From Mycobacterium sp. Root135 (GTDB lineage Bacteria > Actinomycetota > Actinomycetes > Mycobacteriales > Mycobacteriaceae), in NCBI RefSeq assembly GCF_001426545.1, contig NZ_LMEZ01000005.1:404903-468902 (forward strand): 64,000 bases of DNA, written 5' to 3'. The position numbers and the translations under genes are program-made. The notes under the pieces are model-generated. The model did no database searches. It saw nothing but the letters and a program-made list of their open reading frames with translations, and had not been told where the DNA came from. Positions 19,566-29,360 of this stretch are shown in pieces (within the stretch, counting starts at the first letter, position 1; every line of letters begins with the position of its first letter).

Positions 19566-19614
19566 CGTGCCAATCCCCCCGTCGCTTCGCTCACCTAGGA
19601 ACTTGGACGCGGCC

Positions 19615-21054
19615 CTACTGCTGCGCGTTCCACCACTTCTGAAGTTCGTCGACGGCCTCGTCGTGTTCGAGCGGCCCGCGGTCCATCCGCAGCTCCTTGA
19701 GGTACTTCCACGCCTTGCCCACCTGCGGGCCGGCGGGGATGTCGAGGATGCGCATGATCTCGTTGCCGTCGAGATCGGGCCGGACCCGCTGCAGGTCCTC
19801 CTTCGCGGCCAGCTCGGTGATCCGGTTCTCCAGGTCCCCGTAGCTGGCCTGCAGCCGCGCGGCGCGGCGCTTGTTGCGGGTCGTGCAATCGGCCCGCACC
19901 AGCTTGTGCAACCTCTCGAGCAACGGCCCGGCGTCGGTGACGTAGCGACGGACCGCGGAGTCGGTCCACTTGCCGTCGCCGTACCCGTGGAACCGCAGGT
20001 GCAGGTACACCAGCTGCGACACGTCGTCGACCATCTGCTTGGAGTACTTCAGCGCCCGCATGCGCTTGCGGGTCATCTTCGCGCCGACCACCTCGTGATG
20101 GTGGAAGCTGACACCGCCGTCGCCCTCGTGCTTGCGGGTGGCCGGCTTGCCGACGTCGTGCAGCAGCGCCGCCCACCGCAACACCAGGTCGCGCTCGCCG
20201 GGATTCTCCAGATCGATGGCCTGCTGCAACACCGTCAGCGAATGTTGGTAGACGTCCTTGTGCTGGTGGTGCTCGTCGATGGCCATCCGCATGCCACCCA
20301 CCTCGGGCAGCACCACCACGCCGAGGCCGGTCTGCACCATCAGGTCGACGCCGGACACCGGATCGGCGCCCAACATCATCTTGTCCAGCTCGGCGGCCAC
20401 CCGTTCGACGGTGATGCGCCCCAGCTCGTCGGCCATCCGCGCCATCGCCTCGCGCACCCGGGGCGCGACGCCGAAACCAAGCTGCGACACGAACCGCGCC
20501 GCCCGCAACATCCGCAGCGGGTCGTCGCCGAAGGACACCTCCGGGGTCGACGGCGTGTCGAGCACCCGGTCGCGAATCGCGGCCAATCCGCCTAGCGGAT
20601 CGTGGAATTCACCAAGCCCGGCGGGCGTGATGCGCACCGCCATCGCGTTGACCGTGAAGTCGCGGCGCACCAGGTCGTCGTCGAGGGAGTCACCAAACCG
20701 CACCTCCGGGTTCCGCGTCACGCGGTCGTAGGCATCGGCGCGGAAGGTGGTGATCTCGAGGCGTTCGGTGCCCTTGCCGACGCCGACGGTGCCGAACTCG
20801 ATGCCGGTGTCCCAGAGGCCGTCGGCCCACCGCTTGACCACCTGCTGCACCTGATCCGGGCGGGCGTCGGTGGTGAAGTCGAGGTCGTTCAACGGGCGCT
20901 GCAGCAGCGCGTCTCGCACACTGCCGCCGACGAGGTACAGCTCGTGGCCGGCGTCAGCGAACAACTGGCCCAGCTCTCGGAGCACCGGCGTGTGCCGCTG
21001 CAGCGCCTTGGCCGCGGTCAACAACTCGTCGGTCGTGGAGGGATCTTTCGGCAC
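19615..21054 (-). CDS. pcnA: CCA tRNA nucleotidyltransferase / poly(A) polymerase family
   Basis: 479 residues starting at GTG 21054. It adds or repairs the 3' CCA of tRNAs. The N-terminal nucleotidyltransferase head has LYLVGGSVRDALL and the catalytic DLDFTTDA carboxylates; then RRDFTVNAMA and the ERVAAELDKMM helix. A central HD domain (HQHKDVYQHSLTVL, LLHDVGKPATRKHEG) follows, as in actinobacterial class II enzymes. It corresponds to M. tuberculosis Rv3907c, annotated PcnA. It is divergent from mutT4 with about 108 bases between the starts, which probably hold both promoters. The convergent upstream gene is the DxDxDG-repeat frame on the same strand, ending 49 bases away. Confidence 0.95.
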   Translation of the reverse strand: MPKDPSTTDELLTAAKALQRHTPVLRELGQLFADAGHELYLVGGSVRDALLQRPLNDLDFTTDARPDQVQQVVKRWADGLWDTGIEFGTVGVGKGTERLEITTFRADAYDRVTRNPEVRFGDSLDDDLVRRDFTVNAMAVRITPAGLGEFHDPLGGLAAIRDRVLDTPSTPEVSFGDDPLRMLRAARFVSQLGFGVAPRVREAMARMADELGRITVERVAAELDKMMLGADPVSGVDLMVQTGLGVVVLPEVGGMRMAIDEHHQHKDVYQHSLTVLQQAIDLENPGERDLVLRWAALLHDVGKPATRKHEGDGGVSFHHHEVVGAKMTRKRMRALKYSKQMVDDVSQLVYLHLRFHGYGDGKWTDSAVRRYVTDAGPLLERLHKLVRADCTTRNKRRAARLQASYGDLENRITELAAKEDLQRVRPDLDGNEIMRILDIPAGPQVGKAWKYLKELRMDRGPLEHDEAVDELQKWWNAQQ

Positions 21055-21162
21055 GTTCGATGAGCCTAGTGGGCGCTACGGCTGCATAACGACCCGGCGA
21101 CAAGCCGACCACGACGGCGAGTGGTAAGGGACGGATACCCCGCGGCAGCTACTATCGCTTGG

Positions 21163-21948
21163 GTGTCGGAGGGCGAACGAGCCAAACCACGACGGCGCCG
21201 AGGGCGGCGCCGCGGCCGACGCTCTGCAGGTCCGCCGGAGACCGCCACTTCCGACACCGCGAACGCGCCCACCACACCGCTTCCCGGCCCCGTTCCCGGC
21301 CACCAGGTCGACTCCCAGGCAAAGCCTCCGTCGAACAGATCGGGCCGACGCACCCCCGAGCGACTGCGGACGGTGCACGAAACCTCGGCAGGCGGGCTCG
21401 TCATCGACGGCATCGACGGCCCAGCTGACGGCCAGGTCGCCGCTCTCATCGGCCGGGTCGACCGGCGCGGACGCATGCTGTGGTCCCTGCCGAAGGGCCA
21501 CATCGAGCAGGGTGAGACCGCAGAACAGACCGCCATTCGGGAGGTCGCCGAGGAGACCGGAATCCAGGGCAGCGTCCTGGCCGCGCTGGGCAGCATCGAC
21601 TACTGGTTCGTGACCGAGGGGCGGCGCGTCCACAAGACCGTGCACCATTACCTCATGCGATTCCTCGACGGCGAGCTCTCCGACGAGGATGTCGAAGTGA
21701 CTGAAGTCGCCTGGGTGCCCCTGACCGATCTCCCGTCGCGGCTGGCCTACGCCGATGAACGCAAACTCGCCGAAGTCGCCGGTCAACTGATCGCCAAACT
21801 GCAGGCCGACGGCCCTGGCTCGCTGCCGCCGCTGCCCCCCAGCTCGCCGCGCCGCCGCCCGCAGACGCACTCCCACACCCGCAACCGTCGGCCCGACGAC
21901 ACACCGCAACCCGGCCGGCGGGCGAACGGCTGCGGCCAAGGACCATGA
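21163..21948 (+). CDS. mutT4: Nudix hydrolase MutT4
   Basis: 261 residues from GTG 21163, which matches the M. tuberculosis MutT4 N-terminus (SEGE-AK then an Arg-rich tract). An open frame runs 14 codons further upstream. After a basic, disordered leader, the Nudix domain starts at about residue 65 ([15 protein letters not shown]). The Nudix box begins at [11 protein letters not shown] and ends REVAEETGI, with all metal-binding Glu residues present. The tail is Pro/Arg-rich. Family role: hydrolysis of nucleoside diphosphates linked to another group, possibly oxidised nucleotides. The stop overlaps the next ATG (ATGA), so it heads an operon with the DUF6049 gene and murJ. Confidence 0.9.
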   Translation: MSEGERAKPRRRRGRRRGRRSAGPPETATSDTANAPTTPLPGPVPGHQVDSQAKPPSNRSGRRTPERLRTVHETSAGGLVIDGIDGPADGQVAALIGRVDRRGRMLWSLPKGHIEQGETAEQTAIREVAEETGIQGSVLAALGSIDYWFVTEGRRVHKTVHHYLMRFLDGELSDEDVEVTEVAWVPLTDLPSRLAYADERKLAEVAGQLIAKLQADGPGSLPPLPPSSPRRRPQTHSHTRNRRPDDTPQPGRRANGCGQGP

Positions 21949-24296
21949 CGCGCGCGGCGGCCTGGATCGTCGGGTTCCGCTTGCTGGCCGTCATCGCCAT
22001 GGTGACGTTGATCGTCGTACCCGCCGTGGTGCCACGCGCCGCAGCGGGCGAGCCCGGGGATCGGCCCTTCCTCCAACTGCACATCGACGCCATCACCCCG
22101 GACTCGATCACCACCACAAGCGACCCCATCGTCACCGTGTCGGGCACGGTCACCAACGTCGGTGACCGCCCGGTGCGCGACATCATGGTCCGTCTCGAGC
22201 ACGCCGAGGCCGTCGCGTCGTCCGCGGCCCTGCGCACCGATCTGACCGGTGGCGTCGACCAGTACCAACCCGTCGCCGACTTCGTCACCGTCGCACCGGA
22301 ACTCGCGCAGGGTCAGCACGTGCCGTTCACGCTCTCCTACCCGGTGCGCTCCGCGGAACTGCCGTCGCTGCAGATCGACCAGCCCGGCATCTACCCCGCC
22401 CTCGTCAACGTGAACGGAACGCCCGACTACGGCGCACCCGCCCGCCTCGACGACGCCCGGTTCCTGCTGCCCGTGCTCGGCGTGCCCGCCGACCCGTCCC
22501 AGGTCGACGAGTCCCCGTCCGCCGTCGTCCCCCCCGACACCTCGCGGCCGGTCCGCATCACGATGCTGTGGCCGCTCGCCGACAGACCGCGGCTCGCCGC
22601 GGGCGTACCCGGCGGCAGCACTCCGGTCCGGCTGGTCGACGACGAACTCGCGACGTCCCTTGCCCCCGGCGGTCGCCTCGACACGCTGCTGTCGGCGGCC
22701 GACTTCGCCACCAGCCCGCCCGTCGACCCGGCCGGCCAAACCCGCAGCGCGTTGTGCCTTGCCGTCGACCCTGACTTGTTGGTCACCGTCAACGCGATGA
22801 CCCTGGGTTACGTCGTCAACGACGACCCCGTTGGTGGCGTCAACTCGCCGACGCACCCCGGTACCGGTCAGGAAGCCGCGGCGAACTGGCTCGGCAGGCT
22901 CAGGGCGCTGGCCCAACGGTCATGCGTGACGGCGACGGTGTACGCCCAAGCCGACCTCGGGGCGTTGGCCCGCGTCGGCAATCCCGAACTGTCCACCATC
23001 GCCGTCAAGGGTGCCGCTGACATCGTCGACCAGATCCTCGGCGTCGTGTCGACCCGCGGCGCGACCCTCGTCGGGGACGGACCGCTGACCGGAGCCGCCG
23101 TTCGCCTTCTGTCGGCGCAGGGACCGACCGTCGCGATCGCGGCGGGCGACGTCAGCCCGCGCCGGTACGACGCGAACGTGGTGGAGGCACCCTTCGACCC
23201 GGCCGTCGGAGCGGCGCTCGCGGGTGCCGGCACCATGCCGGTGACGCCGTCCTACCTGGACGCCTCGCTGGGGGTGCCGCTGGCGCACGACTCCCCCATC
23301 GCCCGCAGGGAGGACGCCATCGCCGCCGTGTTGTGGCGGGCGTTGCGGCCGCAGAGCGAGCCCCGCACCGAGATCCTGGTCCCGCCGCTGGCGTGGAACC
23401 TGCCTCCCGAGGAGGCGCAGGCGATCCTCACGACGCTCGCCTCGTCGATTCGTTCCGGCTTGGCCGTCCCGCGGCCGCTGGCCACCGTGGTCGCCGAGGG
23501 CAACGTCCTCCCCCCTTCGGCCATCGCGCCGCTGCCGCCGGACAACCTCGGCAATCCCCGCGCCCACGTCGACCAGGGCGTGACCGACGGCATCGCCAAC
23601 ACGACGCTGCGGCTGGGCGGACTGACCGCCGCGTTGACCGTCGACCCACGAACCGGGCTGACCGGCACGCAGTACACCGCCCCGCTGCGAGAAGACCTCC
23701 TGCGGGCGCTCAGCCAGTCCGTGCCGCCGGACGCCCGCAACGGGCTCGCCTCCCAACGCGTCGGCGTGGTCGACGACACGGTCGGTGACCTGCTGCGGGC
23801 GGTCACCATCGTCAACCCCGGTGGCTCCTACACCCTCGCGACCGAACGCAGCCCGCTGCCGTTGGCGCTTCGCAACGACCTGCCCGTCCCGATCAAGGTG
23901 CGGCTCGACGTCGACGCCCCGCCGGGAATGACCGTCGACGACATGGGCGAGATCGAGCTCCCCCCTGGCTTCCTGCCGCTGCGCGTGCCGATCGAGGTGC
24001 ACTTCACCCAGCGCGTCGCCGTCGACGTGTCCCTGCAGACCGCCGACGGTCTCCCGCTCGGCGAACCGGTTCGCCTCTCGGTGCACTCCAACGCCTACGG
24101 CAAGGTGCTGTTCTTCATCACGCTGTCGGCGGGAGCGATCCTCGTCCTGCTCGCCGGTCGCCGCCTGTGGCATAGATTCCGGGGGCAACCCGACCGGGCC
24201 GACCTGGATCGGCCCAAGCGGCGCGACGGTGACGGCAGGCTGGATCCCCTCGATGTGGCGCTGGCCCACGCGCCCGACGAGGATCGCCACAAATGA
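21945..24296 (+). CDS. DUF6049 family membrane-anchored exported protein (Rv3909-like)
   Basis: 783 residues. Signal sequence ([27 protein letters not shown]), then a large extracytoplasmic portion beginning with an immunoglobulin-like beta region ([25 protein letters not shown]). A single C-terminal span ([22 protein letters not shown]) and a basic cytoplasmic tail follow. It is the equivalent of M. tuberculosis Rv3909, conserved between mutT4 and the lipid II flippase gene murJ. Both flanking junctions are ATGA overlaps. Function is unknown; position and topology suggest an envelope role connected with MurJ, which is an inference. Confidence 0.85.
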   Translation: MTRAAAWIVGFRLLAVIAMVTLIVVPAVVPRAAAGEPGDRPFLQLHIDAITPDSITTTSDPIVTVSGTVTNVGDRPVRDIMVRLEHAEAVASSAALRTDLTGGVDQYQPVADFVTVAPELAQGQHVPFTLSYPVRSAELPSLQIDQPGIYPALVNVNGTPDYGAPARLDDARFLLPVLGVPADPSQVDESPSAVVPPDTSRPVRITMLWPLADRPRLAAGVPGGSTPVRLVDDELATSLAPGGRLDTLLSAADFATSPPVDPAGQTRSALCLAVDPDLLVTVNAMTLGYVVNDDPVGGVNSPTHPGTGQEAAANWLGRLRALAQRSCVTATVYAQADLGALARVGNPELSTIAVKGAADIVDQILGVVSTRGATLVGDGPLTGAAVRLLSAQGPTVAIAAGDVSPRRYDANVVEAPFDPAVGAALAGAGTMPVTPSYLDASLGVPLAHDSPIARREDAIAAVLWRALRPQSEPRTEILVPPLAWNLPPEEAQAILTTLASSIRSGLAVPRPLATVVAEGNVLPPSAIAPLPPDNLGNPRAHVDQGVTDGIANTTLRLGGLTAALTVDPRTGLTGTQYTAPLREDLLRALSQSVPPDARNGLASQRVGVVDDTVGDLLRAVTIVNPGGSYTLATERSPLPLALRNDLPVPIKVRLDVDAPPGMTVDDMGEIELPPGFLPLRVPIEVHFTQRVAVDVSLQTADGLPLGEPVRLSVHSNAYGKVLFFITLSAGAILVLLAGRRLWHRFRGQPDRADLDRPKRRDGDGRLDPLDVALAHAPDEDRHK

Positions 24297-27200
24297 GCAC
24301 CACGAGGCCGCCGGGGTCCGCACCGCGACCACCGCAGGCTCCTCGCCGCATCCCGCAGGGCCCGGCCCCGCGCCGTCGCGCCGGCAGGCCCGAGCTGACC
24401 GACGCCGCCGTCGTCTCGCGGTCGTGGGGCATGGCGCTGGCGACGCTGATCAGTCGCATCACTGGCTTCATCCGCATTGTGCTGTTGGCGACGATCCTCG
24501 GCGGATCACTGCTGAGCGCCTTCTCGGTGTCCAACCAGCTGCCCAACCTGATCGCCGCACTGGTACTCGAGGCGACGTTCACCGCGATCTTCGTGCCGGT
24601 GCTGGCCCGCGCCGAGCGCGACGACGCCGACGGTGGCACCGCATTCGTGCGGCGACTCCTGACACTGTCGACGGCCCTGCTGCTCGTCGCGACGATCGTC
24701 TCGGTGGTGGCCGCACCGCTGCTGGTGCGGCTGATGCTGGGCGGCGACCCCAAGGTGGACCGCGCGCTGACCACCGCGTTCGCGTATCTGTTGTTGCCGC
24801 AGATCATCTTCTACGGGCTGTCCTCGGTGTTCATGGCAATCCTGAACACCCGCAACGTGTTCGGGCCGCCGGCGTGGGCGCCCGTGCTGAACAACGTGGT
24901 GGCGATCGGCACGCTCGGCGTGTTCGTCGCCGTGCCCGGCGAACTGTCGCTCGACCCCGTCGCAATGGGCACCGCCAAACTTCTGGTGCTTGGCATCGGC
25001 ACCACCCTCGGCGTCGTCGCGCAGACCGCGGTGCTGTTCGTCGCGATCCGGCGGGAACGGGTCAGCCTGCGGCCGCTGTGGGGTCTGGACGACCGCCTCA
25101 AGAAGTTCGGCGGCATGGCCGCCGCGATGGTCCTCTACGTCCTGATCAGTCAGGCCGGCCTAGTCGTCGGCAACCAGATCGCCAGCACCGCAGCCGCGTC
25201 CGGGCCTGCCGTCTACAACTACGCGTGGCTGGTCCTGCAGCTGCCGTTCGGCATCATCGGCGTGACGGTGCTGACCGTCGTGATGCCGCGGCTGTCCCGC
25301 AACGCCGCCGCCGACGACCAGCCCGCCGTGCTGGCCGACATCAACTTCGCGACGCGCCTCACCATGCTGACGCTCATCCCCGTCGTCGCCTTCATGACGG
25401 TCGCCGGCCCGGCCATCGGCAGCGCACTGTTCGCCTACGGACGGTTCAGCGACGCCGACGCCGGCAGCATGGGCCACGCGATCGCGCTGTCCGCCTTCAC
25501 CCTGCTCCCCTACGCGATGGTGCTGCTGCAGACGCGTGTCTTCTACGCCAGGGAACAGCCGTGGACCCCGATCGTGCTGGTCGTGGTGATCACCGCCGTC
25601 AAGGTCGTCGCGTCGCTCGCGGCGCCGCACCTCACCGACGACCCCGAGCTCGTCGCCGGTTACCTCGGCTTTGCGAACGGCCTCGGCTTCCTCGCGGGCG
25701 CCATCGTCGGGCACGTCATGCTGCGGGCCAATCTCAAGCCGCCAGGCGGAAGGATGATCAGCCTCGACGTCGTGCGGACGGTCCTCGTCACCGTGGCGGG
25801 GTCCCTGGCGGCCGGTCTGATCGCGCACCTCGCCGACCGACTTCTGGGTCTTGGGGCGTTGACCGACGACCACGGCGGCGGCGGCTCCCTCCTGCGGCTG
25901 ACCATCCTCGGGCTGATCATGTTGCCGGTCATCGCCGCGGTCTTGCTCGCGGCCAAGGTGCCCGACGCGCAGGCCGCGGCGGGGGCGATTCGACGGCGGC
26001 TGGGCCGCGGAGCAGCTACGACGCCGGTGACACCGCCGCCGAGGATTCCTGTCCCACCGCGACCGGGTGTGCCCCTCCCGTACGCTGATCACGGCAGTTC
26101 ACCTCCGTTGCGACCGCGTCAATATGGGCCAGCGTCGAGGTGGGACGGCGAACCTCCGGCAGGAGTTGTCGGAGACGGGCTTCGGAGAGGACAAGCGGTG
26201 AGCGACGACCCGGCGGGCGGTTCAACGCCCGACGCAGGCTCGACCACCCGCATTCCCCGTCAGAGCGCCGACGACTTTCAACCGGACGTCCCAGCCGAGT
26301 CCCATTTGCCGCCCTCGGGACGGCCGCCCGCCGATTACGGCGGCGACCCGACGAGGGAACCGGTGTCGGTTGGCATGCCGAATGAACCCGCCATCGAGGC
26401 GGCCACCGGCGACGACGACATCCACCTGATCCCCGGCGCCACGATCGCCGGCGGGCGCTACCGCCTGCTGGTGTTCCACGGCGGCCCGCCGCATCTTCAG
26501 TTCTGGCACGCGATGGACACCGCCCTGGACCGCCAGGTGGCGCTGACCTTCGTCGACCCCGACGCCGTCCTGCCCGACGACGAGCTCTCGGAGATCCTGT
26601 CCCGCACCCAGCGGCTGAGCTCGCTCGACGTTCCCGGCGTCGCACGCGTTCTCGACGTCACCAGGACCGGTTCCGGCGGCCTAGTGGTCTCCGAGTGGAT
26701 CCGGGGCGGTTCGCTGGCCGAGGTGGCCGAGACGTCCCCGTCGGCGATCGGCGGCGCTCGCGCCGTTCAGTCCCTGGCGGCGGCGGCCGAGGCCGCACAC
26801 CGTTCCGGGGTCGCCCTGTCCGTCGACCACCCGGGTCGGGTTCGGGTCAGCATCGACGGTGACGTCGCGCTGGCGTTCCCCGCCACCCTGCCGTCGGCGA
26901 CGCCGGAGGAAGACATCCGCGGCATCGGCGCGGTGCTGTACGCCCTGCTGGTGAACCGGTGGCCGCTCCCCGGTTCGACCGAGCGCGGTGGCATGCAGGC
27001 CGCCGACCTCGACGCCGCGGGCGAACCGGTCGAGCCCCGCACGGTGGATCGCGACATCCCGTTCCAGATCTCTGCGGCCGCCGTGCGCGCGGTGCAGGAG
27101 AACGGCGGGATCCGTTCCGCGCCAACCTTGTTGAACCTGTTGCAACAGGCCACCGCCGTTGCCGACCGCACCGAGTTGATCGCGCCGATCGGCGAGGCCG

Positions 27201-27886
27201 AGGCAGCCGGAACCCGGCACCGCGACGGCGGCCACGACGACGATCCGGAGGCCAAGTCCCGCCGCAAGAAGGGCGTGTTGATCGGTGCCGCCGTGGCGGG
27301 GTCGATCCTGGTGGTCGCCCTCATCGTGTTGGCAACGGTGTTGCGCGGTGTGTTCAGCGACGTCGGCGGCACGTTGGACAAGGACGAGCTTGGGCTCAAC
27401 ACGCCCACGACCAGCACCACCAGCGATCCGAGCGCAGGCAACGTGAAACCCGTTCGGGCGACGGTGTTTTCGCCGGGCGGCGAGGCCGACAACCCCGCCG
27501 ACGCCGGCAAGGCGATCGACGGCAGCACCACGTCGGCGTGGCAGACGGACACCTACAGCGACGCGGTGCCGTTCCCCAACTTCAAGAACGGCGTCGGGCT
27601 GATGCTGCAGCTGCCCCAGCCGACCGCGATCGGGTCCGTGTCGATCGACCTGAACAGCACCGGTACGTCGATTCAGATCAGGTCCGCCCAGTCGGCCACG
27701 CCGGCGACGCTCGACGACACCACCGAGCTGAGCCCCCCCACTCCGATGAAGACGGGGTCGAACACGATCACCGTCACCAATCCGCAGCCCGTCTCGAATG
27801 TGCTGGTGTGGATCACCACGCTCGGCTCGGTGAACGGCAAGAGCGAGGCCGCCCTGTCGAACATCACGCTCAAACCCGCTTCCTGA
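24293..27886 (+). CDS. murJ: Lipid II flippase MurJ fused to pseudokinase and outer domain
   Basis: 1197 residues. Residues about 40-560 are the 14-span MviN/MurJ fold that flips lipid II to the outer face. A Pro-rich cytoplasmic linker follows (about 575-710). Residues about 714-960 form a Ser/Thr kinase-like domain without HRD or DFG motifs (VDHPGRVRVSIDGDVAL in the place of the catalytic loop), so it is a pseudokinase. A single span lies at about 992-1019 (GVLIGAAVAGSILVVALIVLATVL), then an extracytoplasmic galactose-binding-like domain. In M. tuberculosis the pseudokinase is phosphorylated by PknB and bound by FhaA; pknB is in this window. Starts at an ATGA overlap with the DUF6049 gene. 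Confidence 0.93.
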   Translation: MSTTRPPGSAPRPPQAPRRIPQGPAPRRRAGRPELTDAAVVSRSWGMALATLISRITGFIRIVLLATILGGSLLSAFSVSNQLPNLIAALVLEATFTAIFVPVLARAERDDADGGTAFVRRLLTLSTALLLVATIVSVVAAPLLVRLMLGGDPKVDRALTTAFAYLLLPQIIFYGLSSVFMAILNTRNVFGPPAWAPVLNNVVAIGTLGVFVAVPGELSLDPVAMGTAKLLVLGIGTTLGVVAQTAVLFVAIRRERVSLRPLWGLDDRLKKFGGMAAAMVLYVLISQAGLVVGNQIASTAAASGPAVYNYAWLVLQLPFGIIGVTVLTVVMPRLSRNAAADDQPAVLADINFATRLTMLTLIPVVAFMTVAGPAIGSALFAYGRFSDADAGSMGHAIALSAFTLLPYAMVLLQTRVFYAREQPWTPIVLVVVITAVKVVASLAAPHLTDDPELVAGYLGFANGLGFLAGAIVGHVMLRANLKPPGGRMISLDVVRTVLVTVAGSLAAGLIAHLADRLLGLGALTDDHGGGGSLLRLTILGLIMLPVIAAVLLAAKVPDAQAAAGAIRRRLGRGAATTPVTPPPRIPVPPRPGVPLPYADHGSSPPLRPRQYGPASRWDGEPPAGVVGDGLRRGQAVSDDPAGGSTPDAGSTTRIPRQSADDFQPDVPAESHLPPSGRPPADYGGDPTREPVSVGMPNEPAIEAATGDDDIHLIPGATIAGGRYRLLVFHGGPPHLQFWHAMDTALDRQVALTFVDPDAVLPDDELSEILSRTQRLSSLDVPGVARVLDVTRTGSGGLVVSEWIRGGSLAEVAETSPSAIGGARAVQSLAAAAEAAHRSGVALSVDHPGRVRVSIDGDVALAFPATLPSATPEEDIRGIGAVLYALLVNRWPLPGSTERGGMQAADLDAAGEPVEPRTVDRDIPFQISAAAVRAVQENGGIRSAPTLLNLLQQATAVADRTELIAPIGEAEAAGTRHRDGGHDDDPEAKSRRKKGVLIGAAVAGSILVVALIVLATVLRGVFSDVGGTLDKDELGLNTPTTSTTSDPSAGNVKPVRATVFSPGGEADNPADAGKAIDGSTTSAWQTDTYSDAVPFPNFKNGVGLMLQLPQPTAIGSVSIDLNSTGTSIQIRSAQSATPATLDDTTELSPPTPMKTGSNTITVTNPQPVSNVLVWITTLGSVNGKSEAALSNITLKPAS

Positions 27887-28019
27887 CGAGTTGTCCCCAG
27901 GCCACGACTGCCGGCCCTGACCCGTGTTCCTGCAGTTCACTGCGGTGCGCTCCGCTCGAGGGCCGTTGCCGCGACAAGAGGTGCGGTGACGGGTGCCCGG
28001 CGTTGATTAGTGTTCGTTT

Positions 28020-28595
28020 GTGGGGAGCTGCGGAGAAGTCACCGGTGCCGAGCGGACGGATGCAGAGTTGCTCGTTGCGCACGTCGACGGTGATCGGTAC
28101 GCCTTCGAAGAGCTCTTCCACCGCCACCACCGTCAGCTCCACCGGCTGGCACGGATCACCAGCCACAACCGCGAGGACGCCAAGGACGCGCTGCAAGACG
28201 CGATGCTGTCCGCGCACCGCACGGCACCAACCTTTCGGCACGACGCGTCGGTCAGCAGTTGGCTCTATCGCATCGTCGTCAACGCGTGCCTTGATCGCTT
28301 GCGCCGCAACAAGTCTCATCCAGTCGCCTTGCTGGACGACGAGATCTGTCACCTCGGTGATCCGACCACCCGCGTGGACACGGTGCTCGCCGTCGAACGC
28401 GCCCTGCTCCGGCTGCCGCTCGAGCAGCGAGCCGTCGTGGTCGCAGTCGACATGCAGGGCTACTCGGTCGCGGAGACCGCCCGTCTGCTCGGCATACCGG
28501 AGGGCACCGTGAAGAGTCGCTGTTCGCGGGCGCGAGCCAAACTGGCCAAGACGCTGGAGCACTACGACGATCCCGCGCCGACCGTTCGGCCCTGA
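28020..28595 (+). CDS. sigM: ECF sigma factor SigM
   Basis: 191 residues, starting at GTG 28020. Region 2 is AFEELFHRHHRQLHRLARIT...DAKDALQDAMLSAHR with VSSWLYRIVVNACLDRLRR; region 4 is LPLEQRAVVVAVDMQGYSVAETARLLGIPEGTVKSRCSRARAKL. It lacks a SnoaL-type C-terminal extension. The sequence and position after murJ identify it as SigM, known in M. tuberculosis to drive genes including ESX-4 and Esx proteins. The start is 133 bases after murJ, so it has its own promoter region; I could not pick out a clear SigM-type box there. It converges on a small secreted-protein gene with 3 bases between. Confidence 0.92.
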   Translation: MGSCGEVTGAERTDAELLVAHVDGDRYAFEELFHRHHRQLHRLARITSHNREDAKDALQDAMLSAHRTAPTFRHDASVSSWLYRIVVNACLDRLRRNKSHPVALLDDEICHLGDPTTRVDTVLAVERALLRLPLEQRAVVVAVDMQGYSVAETARLLGIPEGTVKSRCSRARAKLAKTLEHYDDPAPTVRP

Positions 28596-28598
28596 CGG

Positions 28599-28910
28599 CT
28601 ACCGGCTCTGACGCACCCTGGTGTCCGGGCGAGGGACGGCCACGAACTGCGGCCCGTTGACGGCCTGCGACAGGCAGCCGGGGATGTTGCGGCACGCGAT
28701 GATCGCGCCCGCACCCGGCGCCTGGCCGGGCGCGGTCGGAATCTGGTTCGGGATTCCGCAGGTCTGGTGATACGGGTCGTACGGGACGATGTTCATGTCG
28801 CAGGCCAGCACGTCGGTCTGCGGCGTCGTGGCCACGTCCATGGCCAGCAAGCCCGTCGCCGACGCGACGCCGACCGCACCGATCACCAGTAGCCGGTGAA
28901 GATTGCGCAT
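28599..28910 (-). CDS. Small secreted four-cysteine protein, unknown
   Basis: 103 residues from ATG 28910 (the frame is open to 28955, but the signal peptide places the start here). Signal peptide MRNLHRLLVIGAVGVASATGLLAMDV, then a mature part of about 75 residues rich in Pro/Gly with four cysteines (DVLACDMN, HQTCGIPN, IIACRNIP, PGCLSQ), suggesting two disulfides. Similar small secreted Cys/Pro proteins are common and uncharacterised in mycobacteria. It sits head-on to sigM and divergent from the anti-sigma remnant, splitting a pair that is adjacent in M. tuberculosis (Rv3911-Rv3912). Confidence 0.72.
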   Translation of the reverse strand: MRNLHRLLVIGAVGVASATGLLAMDVATTPQTDVLACDMNIVPYDPYHQTCGIPNQIPTAPGQAPGAGAIIACRNIPGCLSQAVNGPQFVAVPRPDTRVRQSR

Positions 28911-29014
28911 GTCAGCCTCGTTCGTGGTCGTCCTACCCAGCATCCTCTTCTCCACAGGCTAGCGAAAGGACATTCCCAGGGACCGGCGTCGGAGGCCGGT
29001 GCGACACTGACCAG

Positions 29015-29290
29015 GTGCCCGACGCCGCGGACGATCGCTACGAGCTCCCCGTCACGGTCGACCTTCTCGCCGACCTGCAAGCCGGGCTGCTCGACGATCG
29101 AACCGCGGCCCGGCTCCGCCGGCGGGTGCGTACCGATCCAGCCGTCAAGGCCCAGCTGGCCGCGCTGGATCGCGTCAGCCGCAACCTGTCCGCCCTCGCC
29201 GTCGACTCGGCATCGGCACCGGACGTCCCCGCCGACGTGACGGCGACCATCTGCGAGGCGCTGCGCTCGGCCCCTCCACCGACTCCATGA
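29015..29290 (+). CDS. Shortened anti-SigM factor (RsmA N-terminal part only)
   Basis: 91 residues from GTG 29015. It matches the N-terminal cytoplasmic part of M. tuberculosis Rv3912/RsmA ([24 protein letters not shown]; then a helix ending EALRSAPP). The stop falls where the 254-residue M. tuberculosis protein would go on into its membrane span and outer domain. No continuation exists in any frame: only 70 bases remain before trxB. It would therefore be a soluble anti-sigma factor, a remnant, or a separately evolved short form. Identification is by recall of the Rv3912 sequence. Confidence 0.7.
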   Translation: MPDAADDRYELPVTVDLLADLQAGLLDDRTAARLRRRVRTDPAVKAQLAALDRVSRNLSALAVDSASAPDVPADVTATICEALRSAPPPTP

Positions 29291-29310
29291 CGCGTCCCCG
29301 AGTCGCGCCT

Positions 29311-29336
29311 GGAACAGCCGGGCCTACCCTGGTGTT
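29311..29336 (+). promoter_or_regulatory. SigH-type promoter of trxB-trxA
   Basis: GGAACA at 29311-29316 and GTT at 29334-29336 (18 bases between GGAAC and GTT) match the mycobacterial SigH consensus GGAAY-N18-GTT. The trxB start is 25 bases downstream, with AAAGGCGG before the ATG. In M. tuberculosis trxB2-trxC is a known SigH target under thiol stress. Confidence 0.68.
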
Positions 29337-29360
29337 ATAGGCGTACGCAGAAAGGCGGAA

